From NCBI GenBank assembly GCA_002733805.1, contig NVXG01000011.1, positions 1 through 36,673 of the forward strand: a stretch of DNA of 36,673 nucleotides, given 5' to 3'. This document shows positions 25,197 through 33,684 of the stretch, in pieces. Below the pieces are notes generated by a model. The model had not been told where the DNA came from and made no database searches. It saw only the letters and a program-made list of their open reading frames with translations. Position numbers and translations under genes: made by a program. The DNA is from Robiginitomaculum sp. (lineage in GTDB: Bacteria; Pseudomonadota; Alphaproteobacteria; Caulobacterales; Maricaulaceae). Numbering within the stretch: the stretch's first letter is position 1; each line of letters starts with the position of its first letter.

Positions 25197-26822
25197 TCAT
25201 GCGACAATATTCATCGCCGCGTGGACAAGCCTTTTTGTGTATTCAGTCTGGGGGTCTTCCAACACGTCCTGGGTGCGGCCGCGCTCAACCACCAAACCAT
25301 TTTCCATAACAATAATGTTATGGCACAGCGCTTTAACGACTTTCAGATCATGGCTGATAAACATGTAAGACAGATCATGTTTGCGGCGAAGATCTCGCAA
25401 AAGATCAATGATCTGCGCTTGAATAGACAGATCCAGCGCCGAAGTCGGCTCGTCGAGCAATATGAACTTTGGCCGCAGCACGATGGCGCGGGCAATGGCG
25501 ATACGTTGGCGCTGTCCGCCAGAAAATTCATGCGGAAAACGGTCCAAAACATCCGCTTCCAGCTGCACCTCTTTCAACACGTCTTTGACCAGAGCGTTGC
25601 GCTCCTCAGCATTGGCGCCGATGCCATTTACAAGCAACCCTTCGGCAATAATTTGACGCACAATCATGCGCGGATTGAGCGACGAGAACGGGTCCTGAAA
25701 CACCACCTGAATATCGGTGCGGTATTTTCGCATCTCGGCTTTGGTCAACTGGTCGAGGCGCTCACCCTTATAGAGGATTCTGCCCGCGGTCAGTTCTTGT
25801 AACCGAATGAGCGACATTCCAAGTGTTGATTTGCCTGAACCGCTTTCGCCGACAATCCCGAGTGTTTCGCCTTTGCGAATACTGAGTGAAATATCGTTTA
25901 CGGCAACCAATTCGATGCTCTTTCGCGCAAACATACCGCCATGTTTGATGGTGAATACCTTGCGTAAATCAATGCCGTCCATCACGATCGGCGCATCTTC
26001 AGGCAGAGCATCTGGCAGGCCAGCGGGCTCGCTGTCGATCAAATGCCTCGTATAGGGATGCGTCGGGTTTGAGAAAATTTGCGCTGTCGGCCCGGTCTCA
26101 ACAATTTCGCCGTAGCGCATGACACAGACACGATCAGAGGTTTTCTTAACGATGCCGAGGTCATGCGTGATCAATATCACCGCCATGCCGTGCTTGGTTT
26201 GCAAGTCTTTTAGCAGGCCCAAAATCTCGGCCTGGACTGTCACATCAAGCGCCGTGGTCGGCTCATCGGCGATCAGCAGATCGGGTTCATTGGCCAGCGC
26301 CATGGCGATCATCACCCTTTGGCGTTGCCCGCCTGACAGCTGGTGTGGGTATTGATCGAAACGGGCTTCCGCATCGGGGATTTTCACCTCGTTGAACAGC
26401 CGGATCACCTCAGCCTTAACGTCGATATTGCTAATCTTGCGGTGGGCCTGAATGATCTCGGCGACTTGCGCGCCAATGCGGTAGATTGGGTTAAGCGAAG
26501 TCAGCGGTTCTTGAAAGATCATCGTGATCCTGTCGCCACGAATGCGCTGCATATCCGCCTCTGACGCCTGCATCAGGTTCTGTCCTCTGAACCAAACTTC
26601 GGTCTCATCGCCAACGGTCGCATTCTCGGCCAACATCTGCATAATCGCCCGCGCAGTGACCGATTTTCCCGAGCCGCTTTCGCCGACTATGGCCAGTGTT
26701 TCGCCAGCATGGACGTGAAATGTGCTGCCGCGCACGGCATTGATCGTGCCACTGATCGTGCGAAAATCAACACGGACATTTTTGACTTCTAGGAGCGGGG
26801 TTTGGGAGGGGTCATCAAACAT
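25197..26822 (-). CDS. Dual-ATPase subunit of dipeptide/oligosaccharide-type ABC importer (AgpD-like)
   Basis: A 541-residue protein with two fused ABC ATPase halves. Half 1: Walker A '[11 protein letters not shown]' (47-57), '[12 protein letters not shown]', '[12 protein letters not shown]'. Half 2: '[11 protein letters not shown]', '[12 protein letters not shown]', '[12 protein letters not shown]'. This DppD-DppF fusion is known from GsiA and from the alpha-galactoside importer of Sinorhizobium (AgpD). The ATG at 26822 overlaps the permease end by 8 bp; an earlier in-frame start at 26861 would overlap more. Context with GH4 genes across the divergent promoter suggests alpha-galactoside rather than peptide uptake. 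Confidence 0.92.
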   Translation of the reverse strand: MFDDPSQTPLLEVKNVRVDFRTISGTINAVRGSTFHVHAGETLAIVGESGSGKSVTARAIMQMLAENATVGDETEVWFRGQNLMQASEADMQRIRGDRITMIFQEPLTSLNPIYRIGAQVAEIIQAHRKISNIDVKAEVIRLFNEVKIPDAEARFDQYPHQLSGGQRQRVMIAMALANEPDLLIADEPTTALDVTVQAEILGLLKDLQTKHGMAVILITHDLGIVKKTSDRVCVMRYGEIVETGPTAQIFSNPTHPYTRHLIDSEPAGLPDALPEDAPIVMDGIDLRKVFTIKHGGMFARKSIELVAVNDISLSIRKGETLGIVGESGSGKSTLGMSLIRLQELTAGRILYKGERLDQLTKAEMRKYRTDIQVVFQDPFSSLNPRMIVRQIIAEGLLVNGIGANAEERNALVKDVLKEVQLEADVLDRFPHEFSGGQRQRIAIARAIVLRPKFILLDEPTSALDLSIQAQIIDLLRDLRRKHDLSYMFISHDLKVVKALCHNIIVMENGLVVERGRTQDVLEDPQTEYTKRLVHAAMNIVA

Positions 26823-27948
26823 TGCTATAGGGGTCCATTGCGTCGCGCAGGCCATCGCCAAATGCGTTGAATGCCAAGACAGTTATGATGATCATGCCGA
26901 CAGGGGCCATCATCCACGGAGCGGCGGAGAAGGACTGGAAGTCGAGTATTTGGTTGAGCATCAGGCCCCAGCTGACCATTGGCTGCTGCACGCCGATGCC
27001 GAGGAATGACAAGAAACTTTCCAGTAGGATGATTTCGGGCAGTTGGAACGTGGCCCAAACAATCAAATGTGACGAGGTATTTGGCACGATATGGCGGAAC
27101 AATATGCGTTTGTTGGTGGCACCAACGGCCTCTGCGGCACGCACATAATCAAGCCTGCGCATTGATATGACTTTGCCGCGTAATTCGCGCGAAAGGTCGG
27201 CCCATCGCAGCAGCACCAGGATGGCTGCAAACATGACGAACACTGTCATCGGGTCTGCCCGTCGCGGGATGATGGCGGTAAGTGCCAGATAGAGCGGCAG
27301 GTCAGGGAAGGCTTTGAAGAACTCAACAATCCTTTGGACGACAAGATCATAAAAGCCGCCGAAAAACCCGGAGGTGACGCCAACGATTGTGCCAATAACC
27401 AGCGCGGCAAGCATGACCATCAGGCCCATGAGCAGAGATATGCGTGTGCCCCAGATCATGCGCGAGAACACGTCGCGCCCAAGATTATCAGTGCCCAAAA
27501 GATAGACCCGCGATCCCTCATCTGTGCCGAATAGATGCAGGGTTGAGGAAATGCCAAGCAGGCTCCATTCGTCGCCCCGGGTAAAGAACCGGATCACTGA
27601 CTTTTTCTCGGGGTCAGATTGGAAAGTTATGGCATAGGTATTGGGGTCCATTTCCTCGCTAAAGCCATTGACGAAGGGCCGTTGAAAGCCCTCCTCAGTG
27701 CTGTAAATACTCACCCATTGCGGTGGCGTATAAAGCAAGGAACGGTCTGATGTTTGCGGTCCATAAGGCGCGATAAAGCCCGGAACCAGTGCTATAAAAA
27801 CGATCAGGCAGCACAGGAACAACCCCATCATACCGTATCTGTTTTTGCGAAACCGTTTGCGCACGAGCTGCCAGTAAGACAGCGAATGGGCTGATTTAGC
27901 TTCGGCGGCCATTGAGCCGTGTTCTGGTGTCATGTCGGTGTCGCTCAT
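26815..27948 (-). CDS. ABC importer permease, DppC/AgpC-like
   Basis: A 377-residue inner-membrane permease of the dipeptide family. The N-terminal cytoplasmic tail leads into 'MMGLFLCCLIVFIALVPGFIAP', followed by a large (about 90-residue) periplasmic insert before the remaining membrane segments. This longer form is typical of the Agp-type alpha-galactoside group. The coupling loop is 'YVRAAEAVGATNKRILFRHI'. It starts inside the stop of the DppB-like gene (ATGA). Confidence 0.91.
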   Translation of the reverse strand: MSDTDMTPEHGSMAAEAKSAHSLSYWQLVRKRFRKNRYGMMGLFLCCLIVFIALVPGFIAPYGPQTSDRSLLYTPPQWVSIYSTEEGFQRPFVNGFSEEMDPNTYAITFQSDPEKKSVIRFFTRGDEWSLLGISSTLHLFGTDEGSRVYLLGTDNLGRDVFSRMIWGTRISLLMGLMVMLAALVIGTIVGVTSGFFGGFYDLVVQRIVEFFKAFPDLPLYLALTAIIPRRADPMTVFVMFAAILVLLRWADLSRELRGKVISMRRLDYVRAAEAVGATNKRILFRHIVPNTSSHLIVWATFQLPEIILLESFLSFLGIGVQQPMVSWGLMLNQILDFQSFSAAPWMMAPVGMIIITVLAFNAFGDGLRDAMDPYSNV

Positions 27949-28973
27949 GCTCCGCCTCCACCCAAAGTTGCTTGACGCACACGCGGGTCTAGCAAGGCCA
28001 ATAACAGGTCAGCAACCATATTGCCGATGACAATGATCACCGCGACCATCATGAAAATTGCCGCAATAACAAGCATGTCGCGCTGTTGAATAGATTGCAG
28101 GATAAGTGGACCGATGGTCGGGATACCCAGAACGATGGCGATTTCCAACTCACCTTTGATCATGTAATCAAACCGTGCACCCATGTTCATAATGACCGGG
28201 TGCAGCGCATTTGGAATGGCGTGCACAAGCATGATACGACGTTTGGAGATGCCTTTGGCCCGCGCGGTTTCAACATATTGCGCGTTCATAACATCGAGCA
28301 AGTTGGCCCGCATCATCCGCAAAGTATAGGCTTGGCCCGCCCAGATTGAGATCAGAAGAACTGGCCAGACATGTTTCAACAAGTCCCAGATTTTGCCCCA
28401 AGACCAGTAGTCTTGCAGGATATATTCAGGCGAGTTTAGCGCGCCGATATAGGGCGAATGCCAGACGAAAGCGAGAAAATAGAGAGCGACCAGCGCCAGC
28501 ACAAATTTTGGGATAACCACGCCGAGAAAGGCGAAAACCGTCGCGATAGTATCGCCTATTTTATACTGGTTCAGGGCAGCATAAATGCCAAGCAGCGCCC
28601 CAAGGATTTGGCCAATAATGAGGGTGACGAAGGCAATGCCAAGCGAGCGCGGCAGACGGGTGCCGATAACTTCGAGCACCGGCCGATTGTAATAAAATGA
28701 AAAGCCAAAATCGCCATGAAAAATGATGCCTTTGACCCATATCCAATATTGCACATAGACTGGCTGATCTAGCCCCATTGCCTTGCGCAAAATGGCGGCT
28801 TGTGGCTCAAGATCGATACTGCTTTGGCCGGTCATGGCCGCTGTTCGCACCATCCAACTGTCAACATAATCGCCCGGAACGGCGAGAATGAGCGCGAATG
28901 ACACCATGGAAATTCCGATAAGGAGTGGAATTGTCGCCAGCATGCGCTGCACAACAAACATAATTAGTCCCAT
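27945..28973 (-). CDS. ABC importer permease, DppB/AgpB-like
   Basis: A 342-residue inner-membrane permease: first membrane helix 'LATIPLLIGISMVSFALILAVPG' pattern at 13-35, and EAA-type loop 'YVETARAKGISKRRIMLVHA'. A second in-frame ATG is at 28961; neither has a strong ribosome site, so the exact start is open. It follows the binding-protein gene across a 72-base gap with a strong hairpin. Confidence 0.92.
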   Translation of the reverse strand: MGLIMFVVQRMLATIPLLIGISMVSFALILAVPGDYVDSWMVRTAAMTGQSSIDLEPQAAILRKAMGLDQPVYVQYWIWVKGIIFHGDFGFSFYYNRPVLEVIGTRLPRSLGIAFVTLIIGQILGALLGIYAALNQYKIGDTIATVFAFLGVVIPKFVLALVALYFLAFVWHSPYIGALNSPEYILQDYWSWGKIWDLLKHVWPVLLISIWAGQAYTLRMMRANLLDVMNAQYVETARAKGISKRRIMLVHAIPNALHPVIMNMGARFDYMIKGELEIAIVLGIPTIGPLILQSIQQRDMLVIAAIFMMVAVIIVIGNMVADLLLALLDPRVRQATLGGGGA

Positions 28974-29009
28974 TTAGTCACCCGGCCAAATATCTCAGAA
29001 AATAGGAGT

Positions 29010-29037
29010 GCGGCGGGCCTTGGTAAAAGCCCGCCGC
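29010..29037 (-). terminator. Hairpin between binding-protein and permease genes (minus strand)
   Basis: Perfect 9-bp GC stem (29010-29018 GCGGCGGGC with 29029-29037), 10-base loop, located just after the binding-protein stop. No T-run on the minus-strand 3' side. Probably a partial terminator or mRNA-protecting stem giving excess binding protein over permeases. Confidence 0.7.
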
Positions 29038-29045
29038 AGGTTTTG

Positions 29046-31067
29046 TTAATACTCGGCAATCGTACCGGGGAGAAGCTCGTCAAGTTGTAGCTCCGCTGGG
29101 GTCCACAGACGCTCACGCACAACACCGTCTTCCGCCCATTCAAACATGAACACTGGTGTGCCGGGATGCGCGTTTCTGATGCGCTTATTGATCAACAAAG
29201 CCGCAGGTGCCTGCACAGTACCGATTGTGTAGACATTCTCGGTCCAAGCCTGCTGGATTACGGTCGCCGCTTGCGCTGCTTCGGCCGCATCCCAAGTGTT
29301 GTTGATGACTTCAAAGGCCGCGAGGATATCTCGCTCAAAATCAAACAATACACGGCCGCCATCTTCTTCTTCCATGTGGAAGTCAGGACAGGCGCCATCG
29401 ATTGGAATCTGCAAGCAGACTTCTCTTGTTGGGATCACCCATTGCTGACGCCGTAGCAGCGTATTGAAGTTGCCGCCTTTGGCGATCACCGCAATATCTT
29501 CGACTGCCGTTGGCAAAATACGCACGCCAACTTCGGCCATCATCGATGTCACGGCGTCTAGCTGCTTGCGATCTTCAGTGCGGTTGTTTGCATAAAGCAT
29601 ATCGATCTCAAGATCGGCACCACCGTTTGGCAAATTGCGAATGCCGTTTCCGTCGGTATCGGCCAGACCAAGCGCGTCGAACATCTCATTCGCTTTTGCT
29701 GGGTCATACGGAAAATAGACCGTGCTGTCGGCGTCGTAGAACGGCGAGCCAACCTCGAACCCACCAGTATAGGGATAGGTGAACGGGCCACGCGCAATCG
29801 ATTGACCAATGGCCTCCCGGTCGAGCGAATGGCTAAAGGCAACGCGGAAATCTAGATTACGGAACAACTCACGAAGTGCTGTGTCGACATCATCTTCGAC
29901 GCCACGATCAGAGAAGTTTAGCTCAATGCGCCATGACAGAACACGCGGGCCAAACTGGGCCAAAACGGGGCTGTCTTCTTGTTGTGACTGCACGAGGGCT
30001 GCAACATAATTGCCCGGATTTTCCATGTTTGAAAAATCACCAGTGCCGGCCACTGTTTGGGTTGTACGATCGTCCCAAGTCGAGAGCTTAAAGTGCATCT
30101 CGTTGTAATATGGCAGTTGCTGACCGGTTTCATCCACTTTCCAGAAATATGGATTGCGGCGCATGATCACCAATTCGTCGACCTCATGCACGACCGGCAC
30201 AAACATGCCCATGACCACAGGCGAAAGGACGTCTGCGGGCTGACCGGTGCGGTAGCTTTCATAGGTGGCGTCGGGGTTATATGTCGGGTGGATCGACATC
30301 ATCACATGGCTTGGGCCAGGGCAGCCTTGAATATAGGCAAGGTTTTGCAAACGTGCCGGGCCTTGTGGGGTCAGGAAGTCAAAGCGGAATGTGAAGTCAT
30401 CAATGACGGTCATTGTTGTGCCTTCACCCATACCATCAGCAGGCATGCGCGAGGTTACATTGGCGTCAAGAACGTTGTCTTCCCACCAGAACCGAATGTC
30501 TTCGGTGTCAAAGGGGTCACCGTCAGACCAACGCGCACCTTCGATTAGATGCATGGTCAATTCGGTCTTGTCCTCGTTCCATTCCCAAGACTTTGCAAGG
30601 TTTGGCAACGGCCCAGACTGATCCTCAGCCCGTACCTGCCAAAGCGGACCAAGACGAACCAAGCATTCTTGCATGGCCATATTGATGCCGCCCCAGCCTT
30701 GGTGCTGACCAGCGAGCCAGTTCCAACCCTCAGGTCGGCCACCAATAACATGGCGGAAAACCCCACCATATTCGCCAATACCGTCCGACATTGCTGCGGT
30801 GAGATGCACCAAGGGTTCAGCTGGCAGGCGCTCTTCAATCGGCGGCAACGCGCCGGCCGCGACGAGCGCGCTTAAATATGGGGCCTCAGAGTATGCATCT
30901 AAAGCCCGATAAGTCCAAAGCTCATCACGTCCCAGCAATTCATAGCTGAGGTTAGACATGCTCTGTTCTGGTGGCATAGGATCTGCGGATGCGAGACCGG
31001 CGGTCAAAGTGACCATGCTCACGCCCGACAGAAAAACAATGCCCAGCCGTTTTGACTGTCCGATCAT
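29046..31067 (-). CDS. Family-5 ABC substrate-binding protein (AgpA-like, alpha-galactoside)
   Basis: A 673-residue periplasmic binding protein of the peptide/oligosaccharide (cluster C) class, longer than DppA (about 500). Residues 1-28 are a signal peptide ending 'ASA'. 'YGGVFRHVIGG', 'WEWNEDKTELTMHL' and 'ARWSDGDPF' are family-5 signatures. I chose the ATG at 31067 since GGGAGGAA sits ideally upstream; a start at 31082 would include that ribosome site. It is first in the operon and divergent from an AraC regulator, as agpA is from agpT in Sinorhizobium meliloti. Substrate by context: alpha-galactosides. Confidence 0.92.
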   Translation of the reverse strand: MIGQSKRLGIVFLSGVSMVTLTAGLASADPMPPEQSMSNLSYELLGRDELWTYRALDAYSEAPYLSALVAAGALPPIEERLPAEPLVHLTAAMSDGIGEYGGVFRHVIGGRPEGWNWLAGQHQGWGGINMAMQECLVRLGPLWQVRAEDQSGPLPNLAKSWEWNEDKTELTMHLIEGARWSDGDPFDTEDIRFWWEDNVLDANVTSRMPADGMGEGTTMTVIDDFTFRFDFLTPQGPARLQNLAYIQGCPGPSHVMMSIHPTYNPDATYESYRTGQPADVLSPVVMGMFVPVVHEVDELVIMRRNPYFWKVDETGQQLPYYNEMHFKLSTWDDRTTQTVAGTGDFSNMENPGNYVAALVQSQQEDSPVLAQFGPRVLSWRIELNFSDRGVEDDVDTALRELFRNLDFRVAFSHSLDREAIGQSIARGPFTYPYTGGFEVGSPFYDADSTVYFPYDPAKANEMFDALGLADTDGNGIRNLPNGGADLEIDMLYANNRTEDRKQLDAVTSMMAEVGVRILPTAVEDIAVIAKGGNFNTLLRRQQWVIPTREVCLQIPIDGACPDFHMEEEDGGRVLFDFERDILAAFEVINNTWDAAEAAQAATVIQQAWTENVYTIGTVQAPAALLINKRIRNAHPGTPVFMFEWAEDGVVRERLWTPAELQLDELLPGTIAEY

Positions 31068-31099
31068 TGGTATTCCTCCCATGGGATACTTTCTGGTAA

Positions 31100-31128
31100 C
31101 TTTTAGTAAACGGTTTCAAACCGATCAA
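31100..31128 (-). promoter_or_regulatory. Candidate promoter of the AgpA-like operon
   Basis: On the minus strand, TTGATC (31128-31123), a 17-base spacer, then TAAAAG (31105-31100). The spacer contains a perfect palindrome CGGTTT-C-AAACCG at 31111-31123, and the AraC-type half-sites lie directly upstream of the -35. Confidence 0.5.
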
Positions 31129-31132
31129 AGTC

Positions 31133-31164
31133 TTCCGGTTTTCTAAGTATAAATTCCGGTTTCC
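31133..31164. promoter_or_regulatory. AraC-type operator: two direct half-sites 21 bp apart
   Basis: TTCCGGTTTTC (31133-31143) and TTCCGGTTTCC (31154-31164) match at 10 of 11 bases with a 21-bp period, two helical turns, the spacing seen for araI1/araI2. They lie between the AraC-family gene and its divergent transport operon, with the proximal site 5 bases from the candidate -35. Confidence 0.65.
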
Positions 31165-31191
31165 GTCTACATTCCAAAATATCCAAATTTC

Positions 31192-31219
31192 TTGACAGCA
31201 CGGGCCAGACAGTGACAAT
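31192..31219 (+). promoter_or_regulatory. Candidate promoter of the AraC-family gene
   Basis: TTGACA (31192-31197), 16-base spacer, GACAAT (31214-31219). Lies 49 bases before the regulator start, on the opposite strand from the transport promoter. Confidence 0.45.
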
Positions 31220-31267
31220 TTGGAAGTCTGTTAAGCAATATCGGTAAGCCATCCGAGGGAAGTTGCC

Positions 31268-32152
31268 ATGAAGATTCTACCAAAAAGTGATATAGGTCAG
31301 TATCTTGACTATGTTGATGCGCATTTGGTGCCCGGCAGCGATGAGTTTCTGGTCGAAAGCCATAGCCCCTCAAAATTCAGGGCCGCCTATCATTTTCATG
31401 CTTCTGTCGAGATAAACTACATCCGAGGCTGTGATCTTGAATACTCGTTCTCGGGGGTCAAAGTAACCGTGCCCAGAGGTCGGATGACGGTCTTTTGGGG
31501 CGCCGTTCCGCATGGGGTTACAAATGTGACAGGGCGTGGAATATCGGTGAATGTCTACATTTCGTTGGCTCAGCTTTTGAAGTGGGGCCTGCCAAAATTG
31601 TTCATCGAGTCGCTCATTGGGGGGGCTGTGATAGCGGGTAACAGCCGCAACGAGGCTGACCGGGCAAAGTTTACCGAATGGGCAAACGAGTTTCCCAAAG
31701 CCGACCAGTCATGGCGACGTTTGCTGCTTGGCGAAATAGAGATGCGGCTTCGGCGCATGGCTCTTGAGGGCTACCAAATATTGATGGAGGGCAATGAGCC
31801 GTCAAAAATTGATGTCAGCGGCGCGTCTGTGTCGCGCTACATTCACGAGATGTTGCGGTTTGTGGCTGAGAACTTTGGCAGCCAAATATCTGTCTCAGAT
31901 GTCGCCGACCACGTTAATCTCTCGCCAAGCTATGCGATGTCATTGTTCCGCCGCGCGGTCGGGATTCCGGTTAAAGAGCATATTACCCAGATCCGATTAT
32001 CGCATGCCCAGATGCTGCTCGCCAACTCAGATGTAAAGATCTTGAGCGTGGCCATGGATAGTGGATTTGGCTCGCTTTCCAGTTTTTACGAGGCTTTTCA
32101 ATCTCATGTTGGCAAAACGCCGGCGGCTTTTAGACGAGAAACCCGACAGTAA
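31268..32152 (+). CDS. AraC-family transcriptional regulator (AgpT-like)
   Basis: A 294-residue protein. The N-terminal half is a cupin sugar-sensing domain ('AAYHFHASVEINYIRG', 'VPRGRMTVFWGAVPHGV'). The C-terminal AraC/XylS DNA-binding domain (about 190-292) has two HTH units: 'SVSDVADHVNLSPSYAMSLF' and 'ILSVAMDSGFGSLSSFYEAF', closing with 'KTPAAFRRE'. It probably activates the divergent importer operon and perhaps the GH4 operon downstream when an alpha-galactoside is present. The operator at 31133-31164 supports control of the importer. Confidence 0.92.
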   Translation: MKILPKSDIGQYLDYVDAHLVPGSDEFLVESHSPSKFRAAYHFHASVEINYIRGCDLEYSFSGVKVTVPRGRMTVFWGAVPHGVTNVTGRGISVNVYISLAQLLKWGLPKLFIESLIGGAVIAGNSRNEADRAKFTEWANEFPKADQSWRRLLLGEIEMRLRRMALEGYQILMEGNEPSKIDVSGASVSRYIHEMLRFVAENFGSQISVSDVADHVNLSPSYAMSLFRRAVGIPVKEHITQIRLSHAQMLLANSDVKILSVAMDSGFGSLSSFYEAFQSHVGKTPAAFRRETRQ

Positions 32153-32313
32153 TTATGCAATAGCCCCGGTTGAAAATGAATAATTGAAAGCAGGAATTTA
32201 ATAGAAGAATATCGGTAGAACCTATAGATTCCTCTGTCTAAGGTCGATTGTTGAACGTGGTGTAATATCGAGTTTGCAGCACAAGAATTTTTTCAGGTAG
32301 AAGGACATCTGAT

Positions 32314-33684
32314 ATGGCCGCCAACCCAAAAGTGACCTTTATTGGTGCTGGATCGACAGTATTCATGAAAAATATCATTGGCGATGTGCTCCAGCGCGAG
32401 GCCCTGTCAGGGGCTCATATTGCGCTGATGGATATCAATGCAGAGCGGCTGGCAGATTCCGAAATCGTCGCATCAAAGATGATATCGACGCTTGGCGTCG
32501 CGGCAACGCTCACGACACATCTGGACCAACGTGAAGCATTGGCTGGCGCTGACTTTGTGGTCACCGCCTTTCAGGTCGGCGGTTATGAGCCTTGCACAGT
32601 CACAGATTTTGAAGTGCCCAAAAAGTTTGGCTTGCGCCAGACGATTGCCGACACTTTGGGCATTGGCGGCATCATGCGTGGCCTGCGCACCGTGCCACAT
32701 TTGTGGAGTGTTTGCGAAGATATGAGCGCCGTCTGCCCCGATGCTGTGCTGATGCAATATGTAAACCCGATGGCGATCAACATTTGGGCAATTTCGCAAA
32801 AATACCCAAATATCAAGGTCGTAGGGCTGTGCCATTCGGTTCAAGGCACGGCAAAAGAACTGGCAAACGATCTTGGAATTCCATATGAAAAAATCCGCTA
32901 CAAAGCCGCCGGCATCAACCACATGGCCTTTTATTTGAACTTTGAAGAGCAGATGGAAGACGGCTCATACCGGGATCTTTACCCGGATTTGGCCGCCGCT
33001 TACGCCTCTGGCAAAGCGCCCAAGCCGGGCTGGAACCCACGGTGTCTCAACAAAGTGCGCTATGAGATGATGGGTCGGTTGGGCTATTTCGTCACTGAAA
33101 GTTCCGAGCATTTCGCCGAATATGTGCCGTGGTTTATCAAGCGTGATCGCCCTGATCTGATCGAGCGTTTCAGTATTCCGCTCGATGAATACCCGGTCCG
33201 ATGCATCGAGAATATCGAGACTTGGAAAGCGCAGGCAGAAGAATATCGCAATGCGAACACGATCGAGGTTAAGCCGAGCCACGAATATGCCAGCCAGATT
33301 ATGAACTCGGTTTGGACCGGTCAGGAATCGGTAATTTACGGCAATGTGCCCAACCACGGATTGATCTCATCGCTGCCAGAGGGCTGCGCCGTGGAAGTGC
33401 CCTGTCTCGTCGATCGCAACGGCGTACAACCCACCCAAGTTGGCGCATTGCCGCCGCAACTGACAGCGATAATGCGCAGCAATATCAATGTACAGGAACT
33501 GACGGTATCGGCGTTGATAAATGAAAATGTCGATAACATTTATCATGCGGCAATGATGGATCCGCATACCGGGGCCGAGCTGGATCTTGAACAGATTTGG
33601 GCGATGGTTGATGATATGCGCGACGCACATGGCGAATGGCTGCCAGAATGGGCGCGCGGAGGGCGGCGCGCTCAGGGCGCATGA
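32314..33684 (+). CDS. melA: GH4 alpha-galactosidase (MelA type)
   Basis: A 456-residue NAD+- and Mn-dependent glycosidase of family GH4. N-terminal Rossmann motif 'FIGAGSTVF' (9-17), active-site 'GLCHSVQGT' (C173, H174, S175) and 'GINHMAFYL' (H203), plus long stretches matching E. coli MelA as I recall it ('VGGYEPCTVTDFEV', 'ESSEHFAEYVPWF', 'YHAAMMDPHT'). The CHS triad marks alpha-galactosidases in this family. It would hydrolyse melibiose- or raffinose-like sugars brought in by the AgpA-type importer. Its stop overlaps the start of the halogenase-like gene (ATGA). Confidence 0.93.
   Translation: MAANPKVTFIGAGSTVFMKNIIGDVLQREALSGAHIALMDINAERLADSEIVASKMISTLGVAATLTTHLDQREALAGADFVVTAFQVGGYEPCTVTDFEVPKKFGLRQTIADTLGIGGIMRGLRTVPHLWSVCEDMSAVCPDAVLMQYVNPMAINIWAISQKYPNIKVVGLCHSVQGTAKELANDLGIPYEKIRYKAAGINHMAFYLNFEEQMEDGSYRDLYPDLAAAYASGKAPKPGWNPRCLNKVRYEMMGRLGYFVTESSEHFAEYVPWFIKRDRPDLIERFSIPLDEYPVRCIENIETWKAQAEEYRNANTIEVKPSHEYASQIMNSVWTGQESVIYGNVPNHGLISSLPEGCAVEVPCLVDRNGVQPTQVGALPPQLTAIMRSNINVQELTVSALINENVDNIYHAAMMDPHTGAELDLEQIWAMVDDMRDAHGEWLPEWARGGRRAQGA

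Noticed and set aside
25062..25802. 246-codon plus-strand frame opposite the dual-ATPase gene
   Set aside because: It overlaps the lactonase end and the antisense of conserved ATPase motifs, has no ribosome site and no domain pattern.
32153..32313. A second AraC operator before the GH4 operon
   Set aside because: Only one loose CCGGTT match (32166-32171) without a 21-bp partner was found, so it is not annotated.
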